Positions 1-6,409 are shown, numbered from the stretch's first letter. The stretch: 9,083 nt of DNA from an uncultured Agathobaculum sp. (GCA_944376955.1 CALWEB010000074.1:1-9083); one strand, 5' to 3'. The notes: generated by a model from the sequence alone, not told the origin. Numbers and translations: made by a program.

Positions 1-622
1 CACCGGCAAGCAGACGAGCCTCCGACTGACGCTCATCCGTCGCTTTACATATTGTATCAAAAATTTTGAGGTTTGTACACCTTTTTTTTATCAGACCGAC
101 GGAAATATTCCAAATTGCCCGGTTGACAGTGGTTTGCGCAACCACGGAAAGCGGCCTGTCAACCATCTCCGGCCTTTCGGTAAACGCCCGTGCCTGTTCT
201 TCGCCATCCAGCACGACCGATTCCCCGCACCAGCCCTGGATACCCACGACCTCCGGATGGCCTGCGCTGCCCAGAATGACGATCAGGCGGCCATCTCTGC
301 TTTCCCGGTCGGCAATCCGGTGAATTTTCTGGACGAATGGACAGGTTGCATCAAAAACCTCGCATTTTTTTGCTGATAAGGTGTCATAAACCGCCCGCGG
401 CACCCCATGCGCACGGATCAGCACCTTTGCCCCGTCCGGGATTTCCTCCAGCGTGTGCGCGGTGCGCACACCGCGCGCCTCCAGTCGGCGGATCTCATGC
501 ATGTTGTGGATGATTTCACCGTAGGCATAGATTGTTCCATTTTTCCCCGCCTGCTCGGCCAGATCGACCGCGCGACGTACGCCGAAGCAGAATCCGGCGG
601 TTTTTGCCACTGTCACACTCAT
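1..622 (-). CDS. ispH: 4-hydroxy-3-methylbut-2-enyl diphosphate reductase (IspH/LytB), N-terminal part, cut by window edge
   Basis: IspH carries out the last step of the non-mevalonate isoprenoid pathway, reducing HMBPP to IPP and DMAPP with a 4Fe-4S cluster in the cytosol. My translation of the minus strand from an ATG at 622 gives 207 codons open to the edge. The three cluster cysteines are present: C12 in GFCFGVRRA, C94 in DATCPFV and C192 in ICKATDERQ. So are the substrate-pocket residues H39 (EIIHN), H72 (RAHGV), H122 and E124 (GHPEVVG) and the QTT motif at 163-165. These line up with E. coli H41, H74, H124, E126 and T167. The start overlaps the plsC stop by 4 bases (ATGA), with AAGGA just upstream inside plsC. 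About one third of a normal IspH, plus anything fused to it, is missing. In many Clostridia the protein continues into S1 RNA-binding domains; that cannot be seen here. Confidence 0.95.
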   Translation of the reverse strand, partial: MSVTVAKTAGFCFGVRRAVDLAEQAGKNGTIYAYGEIIHNMHEIRRLEARGVRTAHTLEEIPDGAKVLIRAHGVPRAVYDTLSAKKCEVFDATCPFVQKIHRIADRESRDGRLIVILGSAGHPEVVGIQGWCGESVVLDGEEQARAFTERPEMVDRPLSVVAQTTVNRAIWNISVGLIKKRCTNLKIFDTICKATDERQSEARLLAG

Positions 623-1206
623 ACTTTTTCCTTCAGGGCGTAAATGCGGTGCAGGATATCATCCGCGATCACGCCATAATCCTTTTCCTTTGCATCCGGC
701 CGGAATGGCTCCCCAATGACAACCGTTGCCTTGCAGCGGAAGCCCTTGTTTTCCGTAATGTACATCGGCAGGATGGGGGCACGGGTCTTGACCGCCAGCA
801 TCGCCGCGCCCTTTTTGGTTTCACCCTCACCAGCGCCGCGCGTTCCCTGCGGAAAAATAATTAACTTGCGGCCTTCGCGCACTGCGCCCAGCGCGGTCTT
901 GATCGCGGTGATATCCGCGCCCTTACGGTCGATCGGAAACGCACCCAGCGCCGCAATCAGCCAAGCAAACAGCTTATTGCCCTGAAACAGTTCCTTCTTT
1001 GCCATCAGGCGAAGCGGCGTCTTATGCCCCAGCGCAACCGCCGCAAACGGCGGGTCGGACAACTGCACATGATTCGGGCAAACCACGCAGCCCCCCTCCG
1101 GGATATTCTCCCGGCCAATCACCTTATAGCCGAAATAAATATGAAAGCCCAGCGCCACAAACGGCACCGCAAGCCATTGAAACCAGCGATGAAATTTGAG
1201 TTTCAT
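619..1206 (-). CDS. plsC: 1-acyl-sn-glycerol-3-phosphate acyltransferase (PlsC family)
   Basis: This 195-residue protein should transfer a fatty acyl group to lysophosphatidic acid, making phosphatidic acid at the inner face of the membrane. All four acyltransferase blocks are visible: NHVQLSD (45-51) with the catalytic His46 and Asp51, GAFPIDR (88-94), FPQGTR (118-123) and a hydrophobic APILPMYI (143-150). Block III has Gln where Glu is commonest (FPEGTR), a variant known in the family. A hydrophobic stretch near residues 8-26 can anchor it to the membrane. The ATG at 1206 overlaps the cmk stop by 4 bases and has GGAGG 8 bases upstream, so the start is firm. The stop overlaps the ispH start in the same way. 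The length is short but usual for clostridial PlsC. The exact acyl donor and acceptor cannot be read from sequence. Confidence 0.93.
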   Translation of the reverse strand: MKLKFHRWFQWLAVPFVALGFHIYFGYKVIGRENIPEGGCVVCPNHVQLSDPPFAAVALGHKTPLRLMAKKELFQGNKLFAWLIAALGAFPIDRKGADITAIKTALGAVREGRKLIIFPQGTRGAGEGETKKGAAMLAVKTRAPILPMYITENKGFRCKATVVIGEPFRPDAKEKDYGVIADDILHRIYALKEKV

Positions 1207-1883
1207 TGGTTTTCCTCCGTTTTTTCCCGAATGATGCGCAGCACAGCTTCGATGCTCTGCTCGAGCGTGATATCGCTCGTATCCAGCAGCACAGCGTCCT
1301 CCGCCTGTTTGAGCGGCGCAACCGCCCGCGTCATGTCCTGATGGTCACGCTGCCGAATATCGTGCAGCACGTCATCCAGCGTCACCTGCTGCCCCTTTTC
1401 ACGCAACTCCAGATAGCGCCGTTGGGCACGCGCCTCGGCGGATGCTGTCAGGAAAATCTTCACCGGCGCATCCGGCAGAATGACCGTACCGATATCGCGC
1501 CCGTCCATCAAAATATTGCCTTTTTTCGCCATATCCCGCTGTGTATTGAGCAAAAATTGCCTTACCTCGGGCACCGCCGACACCTTGGAAGCATACTTGG
1601 CGATCTCCGGCGTGCGGATGTCCTCGGACACATCCTCACCGCACAGCAGAATATGCTGCGCACCGTCCTGATACGTCAGTGCTAGCGTGATTTCAGGCAG
1701 TACCGCAACAATATCCGCTGCATCGTCCCCCGAAATGCCTTTCCGGCACACCGCAAGGCCGATCGCGCGGTACATTGCGCCCGTATCCACATAAACATAT
1801 CCCAGCCGCGCCGCCGCCGCGCGTGCGACGGTCGATTTGCCGGCGCCCGAAGGGCCATCAATGGCGACCGAAATGTAACCCAT
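1203..1883 (-). CDS. cmk: (d)CMP kinase (cytidylate kinase)
   Basis: Cytidylate kinase phosphorylates CMP and dCMP with ATP, recycling CMP from lipid and nucleic acid turnover. The 226-residue product has a P-loop GPSGAGKS (10-17), the DTGAMYRA motif (33-40) that binds CMP, R90 and DGRDIGT (127-133) around the base-recognition site, and the lid motif RDHQDMTRAVAPL (179-191) with its conserved arginines. The reading frame is open to 1937, but I place the start at the ATG at 1883. It has GGGAGGAG about 8 bases upstream, it puts the P-loop at the usual distance from the N-terminus, and it avoids overlapping the flavoprotein gene, which stops at 1886. The stop overlaps plsC by 4 bases. The run cmk, plsC, ispH is a well-known clostridial arrangement, usually followed by rpsA or an S1-domain fusion. 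Confidence 0.96.
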   Translation of the reverse strand: MGYISVAIDGPSGAGKSTVARAAAARLGYVYVDTGAMYRAIGLAVCRKGISGDDAADIVAVLPEITLALTYQDGAQHILLCGEDVSEDIRTPEIAKYASKVSAVPEVRQFLLNTQRDMAKKGNILMDGRDIGTVILPDAPVKIFLTASAEARAQRRYLELREKGQQVTLDDVLHDIRQRDHQDMTRAVAPLKQAEDAVLLDTSDITLEQSIEAVLRIIREKTEENQ

Positions 1884-1885
1884 GT

Positions 1886-3115
1886 TTACTCCTCCCTCTG
1901 CGCGGCAGATAAACCGGCCAGCCGGCCGGTAGACCACGCGATCTGCAAATTAAAGCCGCCCGTGTAGGCGTCCACATCCAGCACCTCGCCCGCGAAATAC
2001 AGGCCGGCGCATTTTTTTGACTCCATGGTTTTCGGGCTGACCTCGCGCACATTCACGCCGCCGGTTGTCACAATCGCCTCAGCAATCGGGCGCTTACCCG
2101 ACACCATCACCGGAAAATGCTTGAGCGTGTGCAAAAGCGATGCGCGCTGCGCCTTGGTGATGCTGTTGACCTTGGCGTGCGGGTTGATTTCGGACAGCCG
2201 CACGACCACTGGAATCATCTTGCGAGGCAGCAGATCGCCCAGCGCATTGATAAAATCACTGTTTTTGTGCTTGTCAAAATCACTAAGTAAACGCTTGTCC
2301 AGCGTTTTTTCGTCCAGTGCGGGCTTGAGGTCAATCTCGACATGATACTCCTTGCTGCCAAAATGCCGCATATGCGCGGACGCCGACAGGATCAATGGGC
2401 CGGACAGGCCGAAATGCGTAAAAATCATCTCCCCGAACTCGGAAAAGATTTTTTTATCGTTCTCAAACACGGTCACCTGCACATTGCGCAGGCTGAGCCC
2501 CATCAATTCGCGGCAGATGTCCCCTGCCTCAACCAGCGGCACCAGCGAAGGGTTGGGCGGCACAACTGTATGCCCGGCCTCCCGCGCGAAGCGGTAGCCA
2601 TCACCGGTCGAACCTGTCTGTGGATAGGATGCACCGCCGGTCGCCACAATCACACAGTCACCCGCGTAACACTTGCCGCCGGCGCGCACACCTGTGACCT
2701 GCCCATCCTGCATTTCCAGCCGCTCTACCGTTTTGTGTATCATTGTAACACCCAGACGTTTGATCCAGATAAAAAGTGCGTCAATAATGTCCGCAGATTT
2801 GTCCGAAACCGGGAAAACCCGGTTGCCTCGCTCGGTTTTAAGCGGCACGCCGTGCGCTTCAAAAAACGCCATCACATCCACAGGCGAAAAACAATCCAGC
2901 GCGGAATACAAAAAGCGCGGGTTGACCGGCACATTCTGCAAAACAGTCTGCGCATCGCAGTTATTGCACACATTACAGCGGCCTTTACCGGTGATGAAAA
3001 GCTTGCGGCCGACCTTTTCATTTGTCTCAAACAGCGTCACACGTGCGCCGTTTTCTGCCGCGGTGCCCGCAGCCATCAGCCCGGCCGCACCGCCGCCGAC
3101 TACCAGAATATTCAA
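1886..3115 (-). CDS. HI0933/YhiN-family FAD-dependent oxidoreductase
   Basis: This 409-residue protein is a two-dinucleotide-fold flavoprotein of the HI0933 (YhiN, BaiN-like) family. Residues 3-13 carry the FAD-binding GGGAAG loop followed by E30, the acidic residue that holds the FAD ribose. Then come the family signature VGRKLFITGKGRCN (35-48), VIVATGGASYPQTGSTGDG (155-173) and the C-terminal GLYFAGEVLDVDAYTGGFNLQIAW (371-394), which closes the FAD site. Length is typical. The start is a TTG at 3115: it overlaps the upstream RpiR stop (TTGA), has GGAGG about 10 bases before it, and no later start would keep the FAD loop. Members are often labelled BaiN after the bile-acid Delta4,6-reductase of Clostridium scindens, but the family is nearly universal and the substrate here is unknown. 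A wider catalytic role is not readable from sequence. A cluster of cysteines (C47, C50, C53) is notable. Confidence 0.9.
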   Translation of the reverse strand: MNILVVGGGAAGLMAAGTAAENGARVTLFETNEKVGRKLFITGKGRCNVCNNCDAQTVLQNVPVNPRFLYSALDCFSPVDVMAFFEAHGVPLKTERGNRVFPVSDKSADIIDALFIWIKRLGVTMIHKTVERLEMQDGQVTGVRAGGKCYAGDCVIVATGGASYPQTGSTGDGYRFAREAGHTVVPPNPSLVPLVEAGDICRELMGLSLRNVQVTVFENDKKIFSEFGEMIFTHFGLSGPLILSASAHMRHFGSKEYHVEIDLKPALDEKTLDKRLLSDFDKHKNSDFINALGDLLPRKMIPVVVRLSEINPHAKVNSITKAQRASLLHTLKHFPVMVSGKRPIAEAIVTTGGVNVREVSPKTMESKKCAGLYFAGEVLDVDAYTGGFNLQIAWSTGRLAGLSAAQREE

Positions 3116-3981
3116 TTTGCGTCGTCCTCCGGCTTTTCGTATACGTCGTATTCCTCCCAGATGCGCTCGAGCTTGTTAAAGGTCTGCTCGATCTCGTCCC
3201 GACGGCTCATGCCGACCGCAACGATCAGCGCATTGACCACCGACAATGGTGCAACCAGCGAATCGACAAAACTCGCCATATCGCTGCGCGCCAGCAGAAG
3301 ATGGTCCGCTACGCGCGCCAGCGGCGACAAGTGCGAATCGGTCAGCGCAATCACGCGCGCACCGCGGTCACGTGCATACTGCATCGCGCTAAGTGTACGC
3401 TTGGAATACCGCGGGAAACTGACACCCAGCACCACATCCCCCGGCCCGACGCGCAACACCTGCTCGAAAATCTCGCTGACGCTGTTGGTATGTACAAGCG
3501 TCACGTTTTCAAACAGCAGGTTGAAATAAAAGCCGACAAAGCTTGACAGCGCGCTCGAAGAACGCACCCCGAGGATGTAAATCCGTTTCGCCCCGATCAG
3601 CGCATCGACCGCGCCCTGAAAGGCATCACGGTCGATTTCGTCCAGCGTCTGCCGAATCATATCCATATCCGCGTGAAGCACGGTCTGCAAGACATCGCGC
3701 CCGCCCATGCGGTCACTCGACACCTCCATGCGCTGCACCGAGGTCAACTTGTTGCGGATCATCTCCTGCAAGGCGCGTTGCAAATGCGGATAACCATCAT
3801 ATCCCAATTCGGTTGCAAACCGCACCACTGTCGATTCGCTTACGCCGACCGTCGTGCCCAAACGGCTGGCCGTCATAAACGCAGCTTTATCGTAATGTTC
3901 CAGAATGAAGCGCGCAATCTGCTTCTGCCCCTTGGAAAAGCCGGATAACTCGCTTTGGATTTTATTGATCAGGTCGTTCAT
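3112..3981 (-). CDS. MurR/RpiR-family transcriptional regulator
   Basis: This 289-residue protein has the two-domain build of RpiR regulators. Residues 1-77 form the winged helix-turn-helix domain, with the recognition region TASRLGTTVGVSESTVVRFATELGYDGYPHLQ (37-68) that is characteristic of the family. Residues about 125-260 form a SIS (sugar isomerase) domain, with GVRSSSA (138-144) and SFPRYSKRTL (188-197) forming the phospho-sugar pocket. Family members bind sugar phosphates or MurNAc-6-phosphate and act as repressors or activators; the ligand here is not predictable. The ATG at 3981 is preceded by GGGGAGAG at good spacing. The gene is first in its block, behind a promoter with two inverted repeats that are candidate binding sites for its own product. 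Its stop overlaps the flavoprotein start. No sugar catabolic or transport gene is adjacent, which is unusual for this family. Confidence 0.93.
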   Translation of the reverse strand: MNDLINKIQSELSGFSKGQKQIARFILEHYDKAAFMTASRLGTTVGVSESTVVRFATELGYDGYPHLQRALQEMIRNKLTSVQRMEVSSDRMGGRDVLQTVLHADMDMIRQTLDEIDRDAFQGAVDALIGAKRIYILGVRSSSALSSFVGFYFNLLFENVTLVHTNSVSEIFEQVLRVGPGDVVLGVSFPRYSKRTLSAMQYARDRGARVIALTDSHLSPLARVADHLLLARSDMASFVDSLVAPLSVVNALIVAVGMSRRDEIEQTFNKLERIWEEYDVYEKPEDDAN

Positions 3982-4000
3982 AGTTTCTCTCCCCTGGTAT

Positions 4001-4018
4001 GCAAAACCTGCATTTTGC
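4001..4018. promoter_or_regulatory. Candidate operator B, inverted repeat at the predicted transcription start
   Basis: GCAAAACCTGCATTTTGC is an inverted repeat with 6-base arms GCAAAA/TTTTGC and a 6-base centre. It begins one base after the predicted start of transcription, a position typical for a repressor site. It shares the composite word TGCAAAAC...TGCATTTTGC with site A, in opposite orientation and with a shorter spacer (1 base against 4). RpiR-family regulators bind such palindromes and often regulate themselves. Binding here is inferred. Confidence 0.5.
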
Positions 4019-4025
4019 CGTTTCT

Positions 4026-4054
4026 ATTTTAAGCGGTCGCTGCGCAAAATGCAA
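4026..4054 (-). promoter_or_regulatory. Predicted sigma-A promoter of the RpiR-flavoprotein-cmk-plsC-ispH block
   Basis: On the minus strand a -35 box TTGCAT (4054-4049) and a -10 box TAAAAT (4031-4026) are separated by exactly 17 bases. Each matches the vegetative consensus at four or five of six positions. The predicted transcription start is near 4019, giving a leader of about 37 bases before the RpiR ATG. The site lies in the 84-base gap between rluB and the RpiR gene, the natural place for a promoter. Confidence 0.7.
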
Positions 4055-4064
4055 GATGTTTTGC
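4044..4064. promoter_or_regulatory. Candidate operator A, inverted repeat overlapping the -35 box
   Basis: Arms GCAAAA (4044-4049) and TTTTGC (4059-4064) flank a 9-base centre, and the repeat covers the -35 hexamer at 4049-4054. The base at 4065 extends the minus-strand word to TGCAAAAC, as in site B. The centre lies about 44 bases from the centre of site B, close to four helical turns, so one dimer pair could bind both. The site starts immediately after the rluB stop codon. It has no T-run after it, so it is not a convincing terminator. Confidence 0.5.
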
Positions 4065-4065
4065 A

Positions 4066-4791
4066 TCAGTCCTGCAAATTTGCAGCAATTTCCTGCAAAT
4101 AAGCCAGTTCTTCCGCAGTCAGGTCGCGCCATGCACCCGATTTCAAATGCGGGTCAAGCGGCATCTCACCCACCGCCACCCGCTTGAGCCGACGCACCTC
4201 CAGCCCGCACTGCTCGCACATTTTGCGGATCTGACGGTTTCGTCCCTCATGGATGGTCAGGCGCAGCTTGGCACTTTGCTCATCCCGCTCCAAAATGACG
4301 ACCTCCGCCGGACGGATTGCATATCCGTCGATCGTCATCGGCTCTGCAAGTCGTGGGATGTTATCCAGACGCCCGCGCACACGCACTTCGTAATGCTTTT
4401 CCACCTCGTGCCGCGGATGGGTCAAGGCGTTCACCAGCTCACCGTCGTTGGTCAGCAGCAGCAAGCCTTCCGAGTTGTAATCCAGCCGACCGACCGGCAC
4501 CACGCGCGCACCACAGTCCCGCACCAAGTCGGCCACGGTTTTCCGTCCGCGCTCACCGCGCAACGTCGGCACATCCCCGCGCCGCTTGTCCAGCCTCAGC
4601 CGCCCTACCTCCTCCGCCATACCGATCGGCTTTCCATCTACCTGAATTTTGTCATACCGCAGATCAGCGCGGTCGCCCAGCGACGCCGCATGGCCATTCA
4701 CCACCACACGTCCCTCTAAAATCCACCGTTCCGCCTCGCGGCGCGAGCAGAGCCCCGCCTGCGCCAGCAGTTTTTGCAGTCTTTCTTCCAC
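4066..4791 (-). CDS. rluB: rRNA pseudouridine synthase, RsuA/RluB/E/F family
   Basis: The protein should convert a specific uridine in ribosomal RNA to pseudouridine, probably position 2605 region of 23S rRNA by analogy with RluB. Of its 241 residues, 1-57 are an S4 RNA-binding domain (RLQKLLAQAGLCSRREAERWILEGRVVVNG). The catalytic domain follows, with the active-site Asp104 in GRLDYNSEGLLLLTNDGEL and the C-terminal motif EGRNRQIRKMCEQCGLEVRRLKRV (182-205). The stretch usually written NKPxG reads DKRRG (68-72), a small departure from the common form. The start is a GTG at 4791 with GGAGG 7 bases upstream, and there are only 27 bases between the preceding carboxypeptidase stop and this start, suggesting cotranscription. 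The dacB/dacF-rluB pairing is also seen in Bacillus. RsuA-like target specificity cannot be excluded. Confidence 0.92.
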   Translation of the reverse strand: MEERLQKLLAQAGLCSRREAERWILEGRVVVNGHAASLGDRADLRYDKIQVDGKPIGMAEEVGRLRLDKRRGDVPTLRGERGRKTVADLVRDCGARVVPVGRLDYNSEGLLLLTNDGELVNALTHPRHEVEKHYEVRVRGRLDNIPRLAEPMTIDGYAIRPAEVVILERDEQSAKLRLTIHEGRNRQIRKMCEQCGLEVRRLKRVAVGEMPLDPHLKSGAWRDLTAEELAYLQEIAANLQD

Positions 4792-4818
4792 TTGTTGTCC
4801 TCCGTTTTCCCTATTCTG

Positions 4819-5904
4819 TCAATCATCGCCAAACAGGCGGTCCCAGATCCGTTCGGTCAAGCTCTTTTCCTCCGGCGGCAACAGCACCGCGCCGCCATAT
4901 GCCAGTGTATCGTCTGCCAACACCATGCCGTCCAGCCGATATTCGATCCGTCCGGCGGATGCACTCTGCACCACCGGCGCATAACAAATCCGCTCACCAT
5001 ACCGCACGGTCTGGATGCGCTCGCGCTCACCGGGCAGCAAATACGCTGTCACCGTGTTGCGCGCAACCAGCGGCACAGTGTCCGCATTACCGCCGAACAC
5101 CTGCTGCTGCATGATCTGTTCTCCTGCTTCGTGCAGCGTCACCTGCTCATAGTTTGCAAAACCCTGATCGAGCAATGCCATATGGTCGTTCCAGTCATGC
5201 GGGTCGTTGAGCGTCACGACAATCACCGTGCGCCCATTTTTCTCCGCTGCGGATACCAGGCAGCGCCCTGCCGCCTTGGTATAACCTGTTTTGACCCCGA
5301 TTGCCCCATCGTACATGCTCAGTAAGCGGTTATGGTTGGTAAAGGTGCGCTGCCCTACCGTGTAGCTTTCAGTGGACACGATCTGTCGGAACACCGGGTC
5401 GCGCAGCGCCTCAGCCGTAATGACCGCAAGCTCCCGTGCGGTGGTATAATGCGTCTGGCTTGGCAGTCCGTTCGGATTATCAAAATGCGTGTTCGTCAGC
5501 CCAAGGGCTGACGCTTTGTCATTCATCTTTCGCACAAACGCTTCCAACCCGCCGCATTCGCCCGCAATCGCCACCGCCGCATCGTTGCCAGATTCCAGCA
5601 TCAGGCCATACAGCGTATCCCGCAGGGTCAGCGTTTCGCCCTCCTGCAAATACATTGATGAGCCTTCCACTTGGGTGTATTCCTTGCGGACTTTATATTC
5701 CCGGTCGAGGTCGCCCTCGCCAAGCGCTACCAGTGCCGTCATGATCTTGGTAGTGGACGCCATTGGCAAACGGGCATCCGCGTTTTGCTCCCACAGCACC
5801 TCACCCGTGTCTGCATCAATCACAATCGCACCCTTTGCACTGACTGCACCTGAAACGGGCAGACAAAGCGCACAGCATATCAGACAGCACAGCAATTTTT
5901 TCAC
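4819..5904 (-). CDS. dacF: D-alanyl-D-alanine carboxypeptidase (DacF/DacB type, S11 peptidase)
   Basis: This secreted penicillin-binding protein trims the terminal D-Ala from peptidoglycan stem peptides. With the start I prefer it has 361 residues: signal peptide 1-23 (KK, a Cys-rich hydrophobic core, cleavage after VSA), catalytic S50 and K53 in STTK, S105-G-N107 in ESGNDAA and K205-T-G207 in GVKTGYTKAAG, followed by a C-terminal beta domain (about 250-345). The ending SLTERIWDRLFGDD may be a short amphipathic anchor. An upstream ATG at 5925 is in frame, but it lacks a good ribosome site and sits in the tail of the hairpin at 5928-5962. The GTG at 5904 has GGGGAGAG at 8 bases and begins a normal signal peptide (MKKLL). 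In B. subtilis the DacF homologue is forespore-specific and DacB mother-cell-specific; which one this matches is uncertain. Confidence 0.93.
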   Translation of the reverse strand: MKKLLCCLICCALCLPVSGAVSAKGAIVIDADTGEVLWEQNADARLPMASTTKIMTALVALGEGDLDREYKVRKEYTQVEGSSMYLQEGETLTLRDTLYGLMLESGNDAAVAIAGECGGLEAFVRKMNDKASALGLTNTHFDNPNGLPSQTHYTTARELAVITAEALRDPVFRQIVSTESYTVGQRTFTNHNRLLSMYDGAIGVKTGYTKAAGRCLVSAAEKNGRTVIVVTLNDPHDWNDHMALLDQGFANYEQVTLHEAGEQIMQQQVFGGNADTVPLVARNTVTAYLLPGERERIQTVRYGERICYAPVVQSASAGRIEYRLDGMVLADDTLAYGGAVLLPPEEKSLTERIWDRLFGDD

Positions 5905-5920
5905 GTTTGCATCTCTCCCC
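5905..5920 (-). promoter_or_regulatory. Ribosome binding site that decides the dacF start
   Basis: GGGGAGAG on the minus strand (5919-5912) lies 7-8 bases before the GTG at 5904 and actually overlaps the upstream ATG reading frame, so ribosomes placed by it would initiate at GTG. The RpiR gene uses the same GGGGAGAG element. Confidence 0.6.
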
Positions 5921-5927
5921 TGCATAA

Positions 5928-5962
5928 CAAAACCTACTCAGCATATCTGTGAGTAGGTTTTG
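5928..5962 (-). terminator. Rho-independent terminator between ytfJ and dacF
   Basis: A perfect 13-base inverted repeat, CAAAACCTACTCA and TGAGTAGGTTTTG, encloses a 9-base loop (5941-5949). On the minus strand the core stem CCTACTCA/TGAGTAGG is followed by TTTTGTT, the arrangement of an intrinsic terminator for the block that ends with ytfJ. The stem is only moderately GC-rich and the T-tract is interrupted, so readthrough into dacF is possible. The symmetric A/T flanks would let it fold on both strands. Confidence 0.65.
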
Positions 5963-5977
5963 CGGAGAGGCGCGGCC

Positions 5978-6409
5978 TTATTCGTCAGTTTCCGGCGTAG
6001 GCTGGCTATCGGTCTGCATTTTTCCCTTATAGCCCTCCACAAAGCTGGAAACCTTGTTAATCGCACCCGGAATCATTTCCACCAGACGATCCACCGTCGT
6101 GGACGCCTGCGCATTGACACCCAGGATGTTGGCGCTGCCGTCACGCCCGATGATCAGGAAGCACACCGGCGAGACCGTCACGCCCGCGCCGCCCCCGCCG
6201 CCAAAGGCGAGCGGTGCGCCGGACGGCATATGCTTGGGTGCAAAATCGCTGCCGCCCGAGGCAAAGCCAAACGTCACCTTGGACACCGGGATGACCGTCG
6301 TGCCGTCCGGGGTGGTGATCGGCGTGCCGATGATCGTGTTAACGTCCACCATTTCCTTGATCTTGGCCATGGTTTCCGTCATCAGGTTGCTGATGGGATG
6401 CTCACTCAT
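5978..6409 (-). CDS. ytfJ: Spore protein YtfJ (GerW family)
   Basis: This 143-residue protein matches the GerW/YtfJ family almost end to end: HPISNLMTETMAKIKEMVDVNTIIGTPITTPDGTTVIPVSKVTFGFASGGSDF (4-55), a glycine-rich FGGGGGAGVTVSPVCFLII (69-87), then an amphipathic C-terminal helix (VDRLVEMIPGAINKVSSF) and a polar tail. In Bacillus subtilis it is made in the forespore and is needed for normal germination; its molecular activity is not established. The start ATG at 6409 overlaps the DUF2953 gene by 8 bases and has AGAGG about 10 bases upstream. The ytfI-ytfJ pairing is the same in Bacillus. Presence of the gene indicates a sporulating lineage, though non-sporulating Clostridia sometimes retain it. 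The gene is followed by the terminator at 5928-5962. Confidence 0.93.
   Translation of the reverse strand: MSEHPISNLMTETMAKIKEMVDVNTIIGTPITTPDGTTVIPVSKVTFGFASGGSDFAPKHMPSGAPLAFGGGGGAGVTVSPVCFLIIGRDGSANILGVNAQASTTVDRLVEMIPGAINKVSSFVEGYKGKMQTDSQPTPETDE

Noticed and set aside
1884..1937. N-terminal extension of cmk to an upstream ATG
   Set aside because: It would overlap the flavoprotein gene and move the P-loop away from its usual place; the ATG at 1883 has a strong ribosome site.
1886..3115. Bile-acid reductase (BaiN) call for the flavoprotein
   Set aside because: Similarity is to the whole HI0933 family; there are no other bai genes nearby and the family is widespread in bacteria that do not modify bile acids.
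2342..3529. Plus-strand open frame of 395 codons opposite the flavoprotein and RpiR genes
   Set aside because: It is antisense to two well-supported genes, shows no family motif, and its composition (rich in Arg, His, Ser, Cys) is typical of the shadow of a GC-rich coding strand. It also crosses a gene boundary.
4044..4064. Inverted repeat after the rluB stop read as a terminator
   Set aside because: Short 6-base AT-rich arms and no T-run afterwards. It overlaps a promoter, so an operator is more likely.
5928..5962. Hairpin as an insertion-sequence end or attachment site
   Set aside because: No transposase, target duplication or second copy in the window; the position after ytfJ and the T-tail fit a terminator.
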